Of a stretch of DNA of 64,000 bases, positions 8,220 to 15,770 are shown piece after piece. Source of the DNA: Allobosea sp. WAO (lineage in GTDB: Bacteria; Pseudomonadota; Alphaproteobacteria; Rhizobiales; Beijerinckiaceae). Below the pieces are notes generated by a model that was given only the letters and a program-made list of their open reading frames with translations, was not told the DNA's origin and did not search any database. The first letter of the stretch is position 1; each line of letters starts with the position of its first letter. The translations under genes were made by a program, and so were the position numbers. The stretch covers positions 151,572 to 215,571 of the forward strand of contig NZ_JXTJ01000017.1 of assembly GCF_001509835.1 (NCBI RefSeq). The letters are read 5' to 3'.

Positions 8220-10433
8220 TCAGGCCGTGGCCGGTACGCTGGCGCGGCCGGCATCTTCATTCCGGCGTTCTGCGGCAAAGCGCTTCAGCCGCAGTGCATT
8301 GGCGAGAACGCTGACGCTCGAGAACGCCATGGCGAAGCTGGCGAAGACCGGCGACATCAGCACGCCCCAGAGCGGATAGAGCAGGCCGGCTGCAACCGGG
8401 ATCAGCAGCACATTGTAGCCGAAGGCCCAGCCGAGATTCTGCCGGATGTTGGTCATCGTCGCCTTGGACAGCGCGATCGCCTCCGGGACATGGCGCAGAT
8501 CGCCCGAGATCAGCACGATATCGGCGCTTTCGATGGCGATATCGGTGCCTGCACCCATGGCGATGCCGACATCGGCCTGGGCCAGCGCCGGCGCGTCGTT
8601 GATGCCGTCGCCGACGAAGGCGACGCGCCTGCCGCTTTCGCCCTGGAGATCGGCGACGATCCTGGCCTTCTCGGTCGGCAGCACCTCGGCCCGCACCTCG
8701 TCGATGCCGAGCCGGCGGGCTATGGCCTCGGCGGTGCCGCGATTGTCACCGGTCACCATCACGATGCGCAAGCCAAGACGGCGCAGGCTCTCGACCGCCG
8801 CCGGCGTGCCGGGCTTGATCTGGTCGGCGACCGCGATCAGGCCGGCGAGCTTGCCGTCGATCGCCGTATAGAGCGGCGACTGGCCTTCGCGGGCCAAAGC
8901 TTCGGCGCGCGCGGCGAAGCCGGCAGGGTCGATGCCGAGCCGGCGCATCAGCCGCTGCGAGCCGACGGCGACGCGCCGCCCCTCGACCATGGCCTCGATG
9001 CCCATGCCGGGCTCGGCCTGGAATTCGCTGGTCGCGGCGAGCGCAAGGCCGCGCCGACCTGCCTCGTCGACGATCGCTTCCGCCGAGGGGTGCTCGGAGG
9101 CGCTCTCCGCGGAGGCTGCGAGGCGCAGCGTCTCGGTTTCGTCGAAACCGGCGGCAGCCACGACCTGCGTCACCTCGGGCGTGCCCTTGGTCAGCGTGCC
9201 GGTCTTGTCGAAGGCGATGGTGGAAATGCCGCTGAGGCTCTGCAGGGCAGCGCCCTGGCGGAACAGGATGCCGAGCTCGGCCGCCTTGCCGGTGCCGACC
9301 ATGATCGAGGTCGGGGTGGCGAGGCCCATCGCGCAGGGGCAGGCGACGATCAGCACCGCGACCGCATTGACCAGCGCATAGGTCAGGGCCGGCGAGGGGC
9401 CGAAATAGAGCCAGGCTGCGAAGGTGATGGCCGAGACAAGGATCACCGCCGGCACGAACCAGTTGGTGACGCGGTCGACCAGGGCCTGGATCGGCAGCTT
9501 GGCGCCCTGCGCGGCCTCGACCATGCGCAGGATCTGCGCCAGCAGCGTATCGGCACCGACCTTCTCGGCCCGGAAGCGCAAGGCGCCATTGCGGTTGATC
9601 GTGCCGCCGATGACGCTGGCTCCGGCGCTCTTATGGGCTGGAGCCGGCTCGCCGGTGACCATGGATTCGTCGACATAGGACGAGCCTTCGACAACCTCGC
9701 CATCGACCGGGACCTTCTCGCCCGGCCGGACCAGCACGAGGTCGCCGACGCGCACCTCCTCGACGGCGATCTCGCTTTCGATGCCGTCGCGGAGCACGCG
9801 GGCGGTGCGGGCCTGCAGGGTTACGAGCCGGCTGATCGCCGCGCTGGTACGGCCCTTGGCGCGTGCCTCGAACCAGCGGCCGAGCAGGATCAGGGTGACG
9901 ATGACCGCGCCGGTCTCGAAATAGGTGTGGGCGGTGCCTTCAGGCAGCCATCCCGGCCGGAAGGTCGCGACCGCCGAATAGAGATAGGCTGCGCCGGCGC
10001 CGATCATCACGAGCGCGTTCATGTCGGGGGCGCCGCGCAGCAGCGCCGGCCCGCCCTTCAGGAAGAAGCGCAGCCCGGGCCAGAACAGGACGATGCTGGC
10101 GAGCGCGAAGGCGGTGACCTTCAGCGTGAAGAGGTCGGCGATGCCGAGCAGCCAGTGGTGGAAGGTCTCGCTCAGATGCGGGCCCATCTCGATGACCATC
10201 AGCGGCAGCGTCGCCAGCGCCGCGATGACGACCGCGTGGCCGAGCTCGCTCTGCTCCGCCTCGCGCCTCTCTTGAATATCGGCGCGCGGGTTCGCGTTCG
10301 TGCCGAGGGGTTCGGCCTCATAGCCGGCAGCGGCGATGGCGGCGATCAGCGCCGGCACGGCGGCGGGGGCGGCGAGCTGGACGGTCGCGCGCTCCGTCGC
10401 GAGGTTGACGCTCGCCGCCAGCACGCCCGGCAC
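8220..10433 (-). CDS. copA: Cu(+)-exporting P-type ATPase CopA, body (frame broken)
   Basis: The open part begins inside the second heavy-metal domain and holds the whole ATPase core: TGE actuator motif (MVTGEPAPAHK), membrane CPC motif (CPCAMGLATPTS), phosphorylation motif DKTGTLTKG, SEHPSAEAI, MVTGDN and the hinge VGDGINDAPAL. It would export cytoplasmic Cu(I). The first in-frame start is the GTG at 10433, but the true start is 10755 in another frame: a 13-bp tandem duplication at 10464-10489 shifts the frame in the second metal-binding domain. The gene is therefore a recent pseudogene, or a working gene with a sequence error, or it reinitiates. It is the first gene of copA-cueR. Confidence 0.88.
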   Translation of the reverse strand: MPGVLAASVNLATERATVQLAAPAAVPALIAAIAAAGYEAEPLGTNANPRADIQERREAEQSELGHAVVIAALATLPLMVIEMGPHLSETFHHWLLGIADLFTLKVTAFALASIVLFWPGLRFFLKGGPALLRGAPDMNALVMIGAGAAYLYSAVATFRPGWLPEGTAHTYFETGAVIVTLILLGRWFEARAKGRTSAAISRLVTLQARTARVLRDGIESEIAVEEVRVGDLVLVRPGEKVPVDGEVVEGSSYVDESMVTGEPAPAHKSAGASVIGGTINRNGALRFRAEKVGADTLLAQILRMVEAAQGAKLPIQALVDRVTNWFVPAVILVSAITFAAWLYFGPSPALTYALVNAVAVLIVACPCAMGLATPTSIMVGTGKAAELGILFRQGAALQSLSGISTIAFDKTGTLTKGTPEVTQVVAAAGFDETETLRLAASAESASEHPSAEAIVDEAGRRGLALAATSEFQAEPGMGIEAMVEGRRVAVGSQRLMRRLGIDPAGFAARAEALAREGQSPLYTAIDGKLAGLIAVADQIKPGTPAAVESLRRLGLRIVMVTGDNRGTAEAIARRLGIDEVRAEVLPTEKARIVADLQGESGRRVAFVGDGINDAPALAQADVGIAMGAGTDIAIESADIVLISGDLRHVPEAIALSKATMTNIRQNLGWAFGYNVLLIPVAAGLLYPLWGVLMSPVFASFAMAFSSVSVLANALRLKRFAAERRNEDAGRASVPATA

Positions 10434-10755
10434 GCCGCGCAGGGCCTTCTCGACCCGGCCGACGCAGGAGGCGCAGGCAGGAGGCGCAGGTCATGCCGGC
10501 GACCGACAGGTTCACTTCGGTTTCGACCGGCTCGTAGCCGGCACCGCGGATCGCCGCAGCGATGGCAGCGGCCTCGCCGCCCGCGACCTGCGCTCGCCCG
10601 GTGGCGAGGTTGACCTGCGCGCTGGTCACGCCGGGCACCGCCGCGATCGCCTTTTCGACCCTGCCGACGCAGGAGGCGCAGGTCATGCCGTCGACCGGAA
10701 TGTCGAGCATGGAGGCCTGACCTCCGCGCGGTTCGAGGGATGCTTGCATAGTCAT
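10318..10755 (-). CDS. copA: CopA N-terminal fragment (metal-binding domains, frame-shifted tail)
   Basis: This is the in-frame product from the real copA start, 145 residues. It carries one complete heavy-metal-associated domain (DGMTCASCVGRVEKAI) and the beginning of a second (SVAGMTCASC). An arginine-rich nonsense tail follows, caused by the 13-bp duplication. ATG 10755 has a GGGAAAG site and lies 31 nt downstream of the promoter's -10 element. If translated, the product is a small CopZ-like copper-binding protein; E. coli copA makes a comparable short product by programmed frameshifting. Here the tandem duplication makes a mutation or sequence error the simpler explanation. Confidence 0.7.
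   Translation of the reverse strand: MTMQASLEPRGGQASMLDIPVDGMTCASCVGRVEKAIAAVPGVTSAQVNLATGRAQVAGGEAAAIAAAIRGAGYEPVETEVNLSVAGMTCASCLRLLRRPGREGPARRAGRAGGERQPRDGARDRPARRPRRRAGADRRHRRCRL
10464..10489. repeat. 13-bp tandem duplication inside copA
   Basis: GCAGGAGGCGCAG occurs twice back to back (10464-10476 and 10477-10489). The equivalent site in the first metal-binding domain of the same gene, near 10667-10679, has only one copy in the same context. The extra 13 bases duplicate the CxxC codons and shift the frame by one. Confidence 0.95.
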
Positions 10756-10786
10756 GATATCCACTTTCCCATTCAACGTACCGAGA

Positions 10787-10817
10787 TGGCTACTCCTTCC
10801 CATCATTGGAAGGTCAA
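10787..10817 (-). promoter_or_regulatory. CueR-type promoter of copA-cueR
   Basis: On the minus strand the -35 TTGACC and the -10 TAGCCA are separated by exactly 19 bp, the over-long spacer that MerR-family activators untwist. Inside the spacer lies the dyad CCTTCC-N7-GGAAGG (10795-10813). It sits 32-62 nt upstream of the copA ATG. The match to known CueR operators (CCTTCC...GGAAGG) is direct. Confidence 0.88.
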
Positions 10818-10935
10818 GCGGTGATTTCGGATGTGCTGCAAGGGTAGGCGCGACGGCAAAAATCGCAGGAACCGGGTGGCGCGCCGGCCAGCTTGAGCGC
10901 GAGTTTCGGAGCTGACCGGCTCGAAAGGAAACGCC

Positions 10936-11682
10936 ATGCCCGCACCGCACCGCAACAGCATGACAGCCACCGGAGAGGACTTCGAGTCGCTGGTCGCGAC
11001 GCTCGACTGGGCAAGGATCGAGGCCGAGCTCGACGCGTACGGGGTTGGCCTTACCGGTCGGATTCTTGATGCCGGGGCCTGTGCTGACTTGCGCGGGCTC
11101 TACGCCGAGCCGAAGCATTTCCGCAGCCGGATCGTGATGGCGCGGCACGGTTTCGGGCGCGGCGAGTATCAGTACTTCGCCCATCCGCTGCCGGAGCCGA
11201 TCGCGGCCTTGCGTCCGCTGGTCTATGCCCGGCTGGCGCCGATCGCCAATCGCTGGAACGAGACGCTCGGCATCGCCCAACGCTATCCCGAAAGCCTCGA
11301 CGCGTTCCTGGCGCTCTGCCATCAGGCCGGCCAGCAGCGCCCGACCCCGCTGCTGCTGAAATACGAGGCCGGCGACTACAACTGCCTGCACCAGGATCTT
11401 TACGGCGACCTGTTCTTCCCCTTCCAGATGGTGATCCTGCTTTCGCAGCCCGGTCGCGATTTCACCGGCGGCGAGTTCACCTTGGTCGAGCAGCGGCCGC
11501 GCATGCAGTCGCGGCCGGAGGTCGTGCCGCTGGCTCTGGGGGAGGCGGCGATCTTCGCCGTGCAGCACCGGCCCGTCGAAGGCACGCGCGGCGCCTATCG
11601 AGTCAATCTGCGTCATGGCGTCAGTCGGGTCCGCAGCGGCGAGCGCTTCACCACCGGGCTGATCTTCCACGATGCCCGCTGA
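10936..11682 (+). CDS. 2OG-Fe(II) oxygenase
   Basis: This is a 248-residue cytoplasmic dioxygenase. The iron-binding HxD is visible in CLHQDLYGDLFFPFQM. The distal histidine and 2-oxoglutarate arginine are probably in the region RGAYRVNLRHGVSRV. Substrate-side motifs YEAGDYNCLHQD and FTGGEFTLVEQRP match the family annotated as catalysing oxidative demethylation of damaged DNA (PF09859 type). The ATG at 10936 follows AAAGGAAA. It is divergent from copA, with 180 nt between the genes. A role in alkylation repair is family knowledge, not shown here. Confidence 0.85.
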   Translation: MPAPHRNSMTATGEDFESLVATLDWARIEAELDAYGVGLTGRILDAGACADLRGLYAEPKHFRSRIVMARHGFGRGEYQYFAHPLPEPIAALRPLVYARLAPIANRWNETLGIAQRYPESLDAFLALCHQAGQQRPTPLLLKYEAGDYNCLHQDLYGDLFFPFQMVILLSQPGRDFTGGEFTLVEQRPRMQSRPEVVPLALGEAAIFAVQHRPVEGTRGAYRVNLRHGVSRVRSGERFTTGLIFHDAR

Positions 11683-11699
11683 CCGGGCTTCGCGGTCGG

Positions 11700-12188
11700 T
11701 CAGGCGGCCTTGATGTCGAGCCCAGCGACGATGGAGCCGAGTGCCGGCTCGTCGATCAGGTCGGCGGCATCGGCCTGGGTGAACCAGCGGCAGCTGCGTT
11801 GCGCCTGTTCCGGCCAGGTCGGCAATTGCTGTTTGACCTCGAGCAGATAGAGCCGGACCTTGCAGAGGATGAAATGGTCGGTCTTGCGCTTCCAGTAGGT
11901 GTAACGGCCGACCGGCTTCTTGGTGATCTCGCCGATCAGGCCGGCTTCTTCCATCGCTTCGCGCGCCGCTGCCTCATGGCCCTTGAGGCCACGGATCGGC
12001 CAGCCCTTCGGCACGATCCAGCGCTGGGTCTCGCGCGTCGTCACCAGCATGATCTCGATCGCGCCGTCGGCGCGCCGCCGGAACGGGATGGCGCCGATCT
12101 GGACTTTCGGCTCGGCCGGCCGTTTGCCGGCTGTCGTCTTTGCCACCCTTGTCGACCTTCGCGCGCTCTTTTTGCCCCGTGACAACAT
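11700..12188 (-). CDS. NUDIX hydrolase
   Basis: This 162-residue protein has a Nudix fold and the core box REAMEEAGL after PKGWPIRGLKGHEAAA. The full consensus is altered: the upstream glutamate is replaced by leucine. That pattern is common in the alphaproteobacterial 'PKGWP' subgroup, related to diphosphoinositol-phosphate/diadenosine hydrolases. The N-terminus is Lys/Arg-rich (MLSRGKKSARRSTRVAK). ATG 12188 is chosen because the family-like sequence starts about 30 residues later and upstream codons read as a shadow. The substrate is unknown. Confidence 0.85.
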   Translation of the reverse strand: MLSRGKKSARRSTRVAKTTAGKRPAEPKVQIGAIPFRRRADGAIEIMLVTTRETQRWIVPKGWPIRGLKGHEAAAREAMEEAGLIGEITKKPVGRYTYWKRKTDHFILCKVRLYLLEVKQQLPTWPEQAQRSCRWFTQADAADLIDEPALGSIVAGLDIKAA

Positions 12189-12377
12189 AGGGTGATTCGT
12201 CGCCAGAACCGCGAGGAAATTTGTAGCCGGCAATCTTTCTTGGCGATGTTGCCGTTGCGTCATCTTTCCTACTGGCAACGGCCGTTGGCTTCGCTCGGGC
12301 GGCTGCCAGGAAGGGGGGCGGCTAGGAGTTCGCCGCGCCGTTGGAACTCCTGGTAGGCGTCGACCAAGTGGTCTCTT

Positions 12378-12410
12378 GCGCACGGCTCGGGGCGCGCCCG
12401 AGCCGTGCGC
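12378..12410 (-). terminator. 14-bp hairpin after cytochrome c gene
   Basis: GCGCACGGCTCGGG (12378-12391) pairs perfectly with CCCGAGCCGTGCGC (12397-12410) around a 5-nt loop. It starts 8 nt past the stop of the minus-strand cytochrome gene. No U-tract follows on that strand, so it is a strong structure of the U-less terminator type. Confidence 0.6.
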
Positions 12411-12418
12411 TACGGGAA

Positions 12419-12814
12419 TCAGCTCTTCTTGCCGTCCTTGCCGAACTGCTTGAGGAAGGCCGTCAGGTCGGCGATTTCCTTGTCGTTCTTGATGCCGGCG
12501 AAGATCATCTTGGTGCCGGGGATCTTGGCGCGCGGATCCTTGATGTACTCGGCGAAGATCGCCTCGTCCCAGGTGATGTCGGCGCCCTTGTTGGCGGCGG
12601 AATAGCTGTAGCCCTCGACGGCGCCGGTATGGCGGCCGAACAGCCCGTTGAGCTGCGGGCCGACCAGATTCTTCGCGCCTTCGCCGATCTGGTGGCAGGC
12701 GCGGCACTTGTTCCAGGATCGCTCGCCGGCGGAGATGTCCTGGGCCGATGCCGCGGTGGCGGCAAGAGTGGCGAAGCCGAGGGTGAGAAGGGCGGCGCTG
12801 GCGATGGCTTTCAT
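12419..12814 (-). CDS. Class I c-type cytochrome (cytochrome c2/c550-like)
   Basis: This is a 131-residue periplasmic electron carrier. Residues 1-23 form a signal peptide (MKAIASAALLTLGFATLAATAASA). The heme site CRACH follows at about residue 37. The likely methionine ligand is in DPRAKIPGTKMIFAG, the signature of small c2-type cytochromes. ATG 12814 is chosen for its AAGGA site and because it begins the signal peptide; the frame extends to 12907 with no support. It is monocistronic, with a hairpin after the stop. Confidence 0.92.
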   Translation of the reverse strand: MKAIASAALLTLGFATLAATAASAQDISAGERSWNKCRACHQIGEGAKNLVGPQLNGLFGRHTGAVEGYSYSAANKGADITWDEAIFAEYIKDPRAKIPGTKMIFAGIKNDKEIADLTAFLKQFGKDGKKS

Positions 12815-13025
12815 GGTCGATCCTTCTTGAAGCTGGGTGCGTGGCACGGGACCGGGCAGGCAGGTCGTCACGACCCGTTCGCTCGCGGCGTCCGGCCGGC
12901 ATCGCACATGTCGTCGACGCAGGCCGGACTCCAGCGACCATGGGATAGCGAATTAGAGGAATTCTGAAACTGGTCAGTTCGCCGCGGATGGACGTCGCCT
13001 GTGCGGCCGCCCGCGGTGTTTGGCT

Positions 13026-13877
13026 TCACGATCCCGTGGGGGCGGAGCGCGCTGCGATTTCGCTGATCCATTCCGCGACATTGGCGGTGAAAGCATCAGG
13101 CCGAGAAACCGGGAAGTAATGCCCGCCGGTGTCGAGCATGGTCTTGCGTGCGCCGGGCAGGCCGGCGGCGAGCTCGTCCTGCAGGAAAGCGGGAACGACC
13201 ATGTCGTCGCGCGCGCCGAGGATCAGCACGGGTAGGGCCAGGCTGGTGCTCCAGGCCGAGCCGTCGAAGGAACGCAGTGCGTCGATGCGCTCGCGCATGA
13301 TCTGCCTCTCCTCGTTAGTCGCCGGCGCGCTGGCGACGGCGCCTTCGTAGACGTTCCAGTGCGCCTCGAGCCAGGTCGGGGGATAGGCCATCAGCGTCGC
13401 GCTCGCGGCGTAGGCACGCGGGTGCTGGTCGAGAATGGCGAGGCGCGTCTCGAACAGGGCCGACATGTAGCGGTTCTGCTTCAGCCAACTGCCGCTCAGG
13501 ATCAGCCCGGCGAGCCGGTGGGGCGCCTGGCGCGCCAGCGACAGGCCGATGCAGCCGCCGGTCGAATGCCCGAGCAGCACGGCGCGTTCGACACCGGCAG
13601 CGTCGAGGACGGCAAGGCAGTCCTGCGCCAGCTGGTCGATCGTCGAGCGCGCGGTACCGCGCGTGCTGGCGCCCATGCCGCGCTGGTCAAAACGCAGCAC
13701 CCGGAAGGAACGGGCGAGGGTCGCGGCATTGTCGTCCCAGAAAGCGGCGGTGCCGTTGATACCGCTCACCAGCAGCAGCACCGGTCCCTCGCCCTGCGAG
13801 CAGCCGCGCAGCACGGCGCCATCGGCGGTGTGCGCCTCGAATTCGCCGCTCACGGCACGCTGGGCGACGGCGCTCAT
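13026..13877 (-). CDS. Alpha/beta hydrolase
   Basis: This 283-residue cytoplasmic hydrolase has the nucleophile elbow GHSTGG, an acidic residue in GARDDMVVPAF and the catalytic histidine in DTGGHYFPVSRP. The oxyanion region is SGINGTAAFWDD. It resembles esterases and 3-oxoadipate enol-lactonase-like enzymes of catabolic operons. Its start overlaps the end of a 16-codon reading frame (ATGA), which suggests translational coupling. The cupin gene lies upstream on the same strand and the two probably form one catabolic unit. The substrate is not identifiable. Confidence 0.87.
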   Translation of the reverse strand: MSAVAQRAVSGEFEAHTADGAVLRGCSQGEGPVLLLVSGINGTAAFWDDNAATLARSFRVLRFDQRGMGASTRGTARSTIDQLAQDCLAVLDAAGVERAVLLGHSTGGCIGLSLARQAPHRLAGLILSGSWLKQNRYMSALFETRLAILDQHPRAYAASATLMAYPPTWLEAHWNVYEGAVASAPATNEERQIMRERIDALRSFDGSAWSTSLALPVLILGARDDMVVPAFLQDELAAGLPGARKTMLDTGGHYFPVSRPDAFTANVAEWISEIAARSAPTGS

Positions 13878-13924
13878 CGGGCCTCGCCGATGAAGGGGCG
13901 GCTGATCGCGCGGATATAAGTCAT
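13874..13924 (-). CDS. Possible 16-aa leader or gene remnant
   Basis: ATG 13924 follows a GGAG site and opens 16 codons (MTYIRAISRPFIGEAR) whose stop overlaps the hydrolase start as ATGA. It could be a coupling leader that delivers ribosomes to the hydrolase. It could also be the stump of a deleted gene between the cupin and the hydrolase. No protein family can be assigned. Confidence 0.3.
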   Translation of the reverse strand: MTYIRAISRPFIGEAR

Positions 13925-13955
13925 TGCTGCGTCTCCTTCGGCGCCAGGGCGCCTT

Positions 13956-14468
13956 TCACTTATGCTGGTTGAAGCTCGCATCGGTCCAGCCGAACACGGT
14001 GCGCGCCTCGATCTCGGCGACGTTCTCCGGCCGCGGGAACGGCTCGGGCGCCGGTTCGCCTGGCCTGCGCGGCCGGCCGATCTGCGCGAAGAATTCGTCG
14101 AGCCCGCCCGGCATGATCAGCCACAGGAAGGTCAGCGGCTCGTCATGCGGATTGAGGAAATGGTGCTTGCGGTCGCGGCCGACGAAGACGCAGGAGCCTT
14201 CCTCGAGCGGGTGGTCGACGCCGTCTATACGGGCGATGCCGCGGCCCCTAACCACGAAGATGATCTCCTCGTTGCGGTCATGGGTGTGCTCGCGGATGAA
14301 GGAGCGCGGCGCCACGGTCTGCGTCCCCATGGCGAAACGGTTCTCGCTGGCGACGGCCTTGTCGTTGAGCAGGTTGCGCACGAAGCCGTTAGCCGGGACC
14401 GGCTGCCAGAAGCTCTCGCCGTCCTGCGCGCCAAGCACCTTGATCTCGCCGGCCGGTCGCGTCGCCAT
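13956..14468 (-). CDS. Cupin-domain protein
   Basis: This 170-residue protein has a single cupin barrel. Motif 1 is REHTHDRNEEIIFVVRGRG (His, His, Glu metal ligands) and motif 2 is GSCVFVGRDRKHHFLNPHDEP. The C-terminal tail is proline-rich. Start ATG 14468 is preceded by GGGAGGGAA. Such proteins occur next to hydrolases in aromatic or organic-acid catabolism as isomerases, dioxygenases or accessory proteins. The neighbour 78 nt downstream is the alpha/beta hydrolase. The exact reaction is unknown. Confidence 0.82.
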   Translation of the reverse strand: MATRPAGEIKVLGAQDGESFWQPVPANGFVRNLLNDKAVASENRFAMGTQTVAPRSFIREHTHDRNEEIIFVVRGRGIARIDGVDHPLEEGSCVFVGRDRKHHFLNPHDEPLTFLWLIMPGGLDEFFAQIGRPRRPGEPAPEPFPRPENVAEIEARTVFGWTDASFNQHK

Positions 14469-14646
14469 TCCGATTCCCTCCCGCCCGATGGGATTGTGGT
14501 CGGATCGTGACGCCGGGCGCGGCATAGTTGTAGCCGCGTTTGATCATGGCCGGGTAGGCCGTCACGCAGAACGGGACGCTAGGTAAGGCCGGGCTTTTCC
14601 GGCAGGATGGCGGGCGGTCAGCGGGCAGCAGGTGGCCTTGTGCGAG

Positions 14647-14931
14647 CTAGCCTGGCGTCGCGGCCTTGACCTTCGCGCGCGCCTTCCGCGCCAACGGCGA
14701 CAGGGCGCCGGTATCGCCTGCGAAGCCAGCGCGGAAGTCCTCGCGCATGCGCCGGGTCCAGAACTGGTTGATGTGGTCGGCGATCGCGTCGACCGCTTCG
14801 GCTTCTGGATAGGCCTGGAAGAACTCGGCGATCTGGTTGGCCATGCGCGCGAGCTTGGCGAGGTGATCGCTATGATGGGCGGCGGCATCCGCCGGGGCTG
14901 CGAGGGCTTCGGTCATCAGGATCTCGGTCAT
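14647..14931 (-). CDS. fdsD: Formate dehydrogenase delta subunit FdsD
   Basis: This is a 94-residue small subunit of NAD-dependent formate dehydrogenase. It shows the family pattern LAKLARMANQIAEFFQAYPE followed by AVDAIADHINQFWTRRMRED. It is the last gene of the operon and overlaps fdhD by 4 nt (ATGA). In related systems FdsD takes part in cofactor handling or enzyme maturation and is required for activity. Confidence 0.92.
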   Translation of the reverse strand: MTEILMTEALAAPADAAAHHSDHLAKLARMANQIAEFFQAYPEAEAVDAIADHINQFWTRRMREDFRAGFAGDTGALSPLARKARAKVKAATPG

Positions 14932-15770
14932 GGCGCCTCGGCCTCCACGGGGTTGGCCAGCGCGCCGGCGAAGATGCGTGCGGCGTCCTCGCGGGCGACG
15001 CAGACCAGGGTCAATCCGAGCACCTTGGCCCGCTCGATCGCCAGCGAGGTCGGCGCCGAAATCGTCACCAGAGTCCCGGCACCGAATATCGCCGCTTTCT
15101 CGACCATCTCGAAGGAAGCGCGGCTGGTGACCAGTACGAAGCCGTCACTGGCGGGGTGGCCGGCCCGCAGCCGCGCGCCGATCAGCTTGTCGAGCGCGTT
15201 GTGACGGCCGACATCCTCGCGCGCTGCCAGGATCGTCCCGTCGCGGTCGCACCAGGCGGCGGCGTGTACGGAACGGGTCAGCCGGTGCAGCGGCTGATGG
15301 CGCTCGAGCGTGGAAAGCGCGGTGGCGATCGCCGCAGGCGTGATCGGCATCGCCATGCCGGCACGCGCTTCCGCCGCCGGCAGGTCGGCGAGCGCCTCGA
15401 CGCCGCAAAGGCCGCAGGAGGTACGCCCCGAAAGATTGCGCCGTCGCGCCAGATGCTCGCGGAAGCGCCCCGGTGCCAGCTCGACTGTGACGACGATGCC
15501 GTTGGCCTGCGGGCAGACCACGATATCCCTGATCTCGTCGCCGCTGCGGATAATGCCTTCGGTCAGGCTGAAGCCGACGACGAAATCCTCGAGATCGGAC
15601 GGCGTCGCCATCATCACGGCATAGGGCAGGTTGCCGTAGACGATGTTGACTGCGGCCTCGACGGCGACTTCGGCGCTCGCGGTCTCCGACCGGCCGGAAG
15701 CGAAGCGCAACATCGCTGCCGGCGTCGCGACGCTCGCCGGCGGTTGGGCAGGAGGGCTATTCCGCGGCAT
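14928..15770 (-). CDS. fdhD: Formate dehydrogenase sulfurtransferase FdhD/FdsC
   Basis: This 280-residue protein is needed to sulfurate the molybdenum cofactor before insertion into FdsA. The paired cysteines of the active loop are in RTSCGLCGVE. Other family segments are VYGNLPYAVMMATPSDLEDF and AREDVGRHNALDKLIG. I chose ATG 15770; an in-frame TTG at 15788 is a weaker alternative. The start lies 14 nt inside the 3' end of fdsA, so the genes are coupled. Confidence 0.92.
   Translation of the reverse strand: MPRNSPPAQPPASVATPAAMLRFASGRSETASAEVAVEAAVNIVYGNLPYAVMMATPSDLEDFVVGFSLTEGIIRSGDEIRDIVVCPQANGIVVTVELAPGRFREHLARRRNLSGRTSCGLCGVEALADLPAAEARAGMAMPITPAAIATALSTLERHQPLHRLTRSVHAAAWCDRDGTILAAREDVGRHNALDKLIGARLRAGHPASDGFVLVTSRASFEMVEKAAIFGAGTLVTISAPTSLAIERAKVLGLTLVCVAREDAARIFAGALANPVEAEAP

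Noticed and set aside
10318..10500. Programmed ribosomal frameshifting in copA, as in E. coli CopA(Z)
   Set aside because: The break coincides with an exact 13-bp tandem duplication and there is no slippery heptamer, so mutation or sequence error is the simpler reading.
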